22,281 bases of DNA, from assembly GCA_043777755.1 (NCBI GenBank), contig JAYWHK010000220.1, positions 1 through 22,281 on the forward strand. Reading direction: 5' to 3'. This document shows, in pieces, positions 21,747-22,281 of the stretch (within the stretch, counting starts at the first letter, position 1; each line of letters starts with the position of its first letter). The notes beneath the pieces are model-generated. The model had not been told where the DNA came from. It saw nothing but the letters and a program-made list of their open reading frames with translations, and did not search any database. This stretch comes from CANHEE01 sp043777755. Lineage in GTDB: Bacteria > Bacteroidota > Bacteroidia > Chitinophagales > Saprospiraceae. The position numbers were made by a program, and so were the translations under genes.

Positions 21747-22281
21747 ATGTATTCAAAAAGCAGACTAAGTATTTTATTGGTAGAAGACAATGCGGCTGAT
21801 GCTCATCTTGCCAAATTAAACCTTGAAGATGCGTCACAAAAAGTGGACATTTTTCATGCAGAAACCTTTTTTGATGCAATGGACATTATCAACAATGAAG
21901 AGATTGATTTGGTATTGTTAGACCTTTCCTTGCCTGATAGCAGTGGTTTTAAGACACTTACTCGCTATATGGAAAAAGCTCCACAAATACCTGTGGTCGT
22001 ACTTACTGGTGTAAATAATGAAATTATTGGAAATCAAGCAGTTAAAGCTGGTGCGCAAGATTTTTTGGTGAAAGGACAATACGATAGCAAGATTTTAGGT
22101 CGTGTTATACGTTATTCGCTTCAACGGTCTTCTGTTTTACAAAAATTAGAAGAAACCGCTACAAGTTTGTCTCTTACTGAAAAACGCTACGAAGAAGCTC
22201 AAAAAATGGGGCATTTTGGCAATTGGCAAATGGATATTGTATCAAATGGAATGCGTTGGTCTGATGAAATGTTCCGTATCT
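21747..22281 (+). CDS. Receiver-PAS signalling protein, probably hybrid histidine kinase (partial, cut at window end)
   Basis: An open frame from ATG 21747 to the window end, 178 residues so far. Residues about 5-125 form a receiver domain with E13/D14 (LLVEDNAADAHL), phospho-acceptor D59 (LVLLDLSLPDSSG), T87 (VVLTGV) and K109 (FLVKGQ). A helical stretch (RSSVLQKLEETATSLSLTEK, about 127-146) leads into the start of a PAS fold, GHFGNWQMDIVSNGMRWSDE (about 155-174). In this arrangement a histidine kinase or cyclase output usually follows, but it lies outside the window. It follows the Rcp1-like regulator on the same strand and probably shares a pathway with it. Confidence 0.85.
   Translation, partial: MYSKSRLSILLVEDNAADAHLAKLNLEDASQKVDIFHAETFFDAMDIINNEEIDLVLLDLSLPDSSGFKTLTRYMEKAPQIPVVVLTGVNNEIIGNQAVKAGAQDFLVKGQYDSKILGRVIRYSLQRSSVLQKLEETATSLSLTEKRYEEAQKMGHFGNWQMDIVSNGMRWSDEMFRI

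Overview
The window looks like ordinary chromosome from an AT-rich member of the Bacteroidota, probably Cytophagales or a relative. Four things support this: Bacteroidota-type promoters (TAnnTTTG at -7), almost no Shine-Dalgarno sites, a type IX secretion (T9SS) cargo C-terminal domain, and a PorP/SprF plus PorE-like gene pair. The futalosine menaquinone gene mqnC and a Bacteroidota-type carotenoid desaturase agree with it. I see no rRNA, tRNA, CRISPR array, transposase, integrase or phage gene.

Layout. 1-1936: a minus-strand cytoplasmic TPR protein, then a 428-bp extremely AT-rich intergenic region with a perfect 16-bp-arm palindrome. 1937-5111: mqnC and hutU as a plus-strand pair ending in a hairpin terminator. 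5115-5334: a large imperfect palindrome built from a CACCACGGAG-type sequence. 5335-8885: a secreted M36 (fungalysin-type) metallopeptidase read leftwards, split by an apparent -1 frameshift that separates the catalytic part from the T9SS sorting domain. 9148-11992: three plus-strand genes, a cyclase/formamidase-family hydrolase, a CrtI/CrtD-family carotenoid desaturase and a short free-standing TonB-C-like protein. 12086-12123: a perfect 17-bp hairpin with a GAAA loop, facing both ways. 12148-15413: a minus-strand operon of a PorP/SprF outer-membrane protein and a PorE-like TPR/propeller/OmpA protein.

15674-18102: plus-strand M29 aminopeptidase, an orphan LytTR response regulator and a MarR regulator. 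18103-18870: a TSUP (TauE/SafE) transporter, convergent with and touching the MarR gene. 18945-20045: a GH113-like lipoprotein glycosidase whose 3' end overlaps a convergent prenyl diphosphate synthase (20025-21005). 21193-22281: an Rcp1-like response regulator and the start of a receiver-PAS protein cut by the window edge.

How the genes fit together: mqnC (menaquinone), the prenyl diphosphate synthase (isoprenoid chains) and the desaturase (carotenoid) are connected through isoprenoid and quinone metabolism. The PorP/PorE-like pair and the M36 protease with a sorting domain both belong to the T9SS cell-surface world. I see no convincing new defence or mobile system. The items most worth a second look are the split protease, the PorP/PorE-like pair without a cargo gene, and the palindromic repeats.
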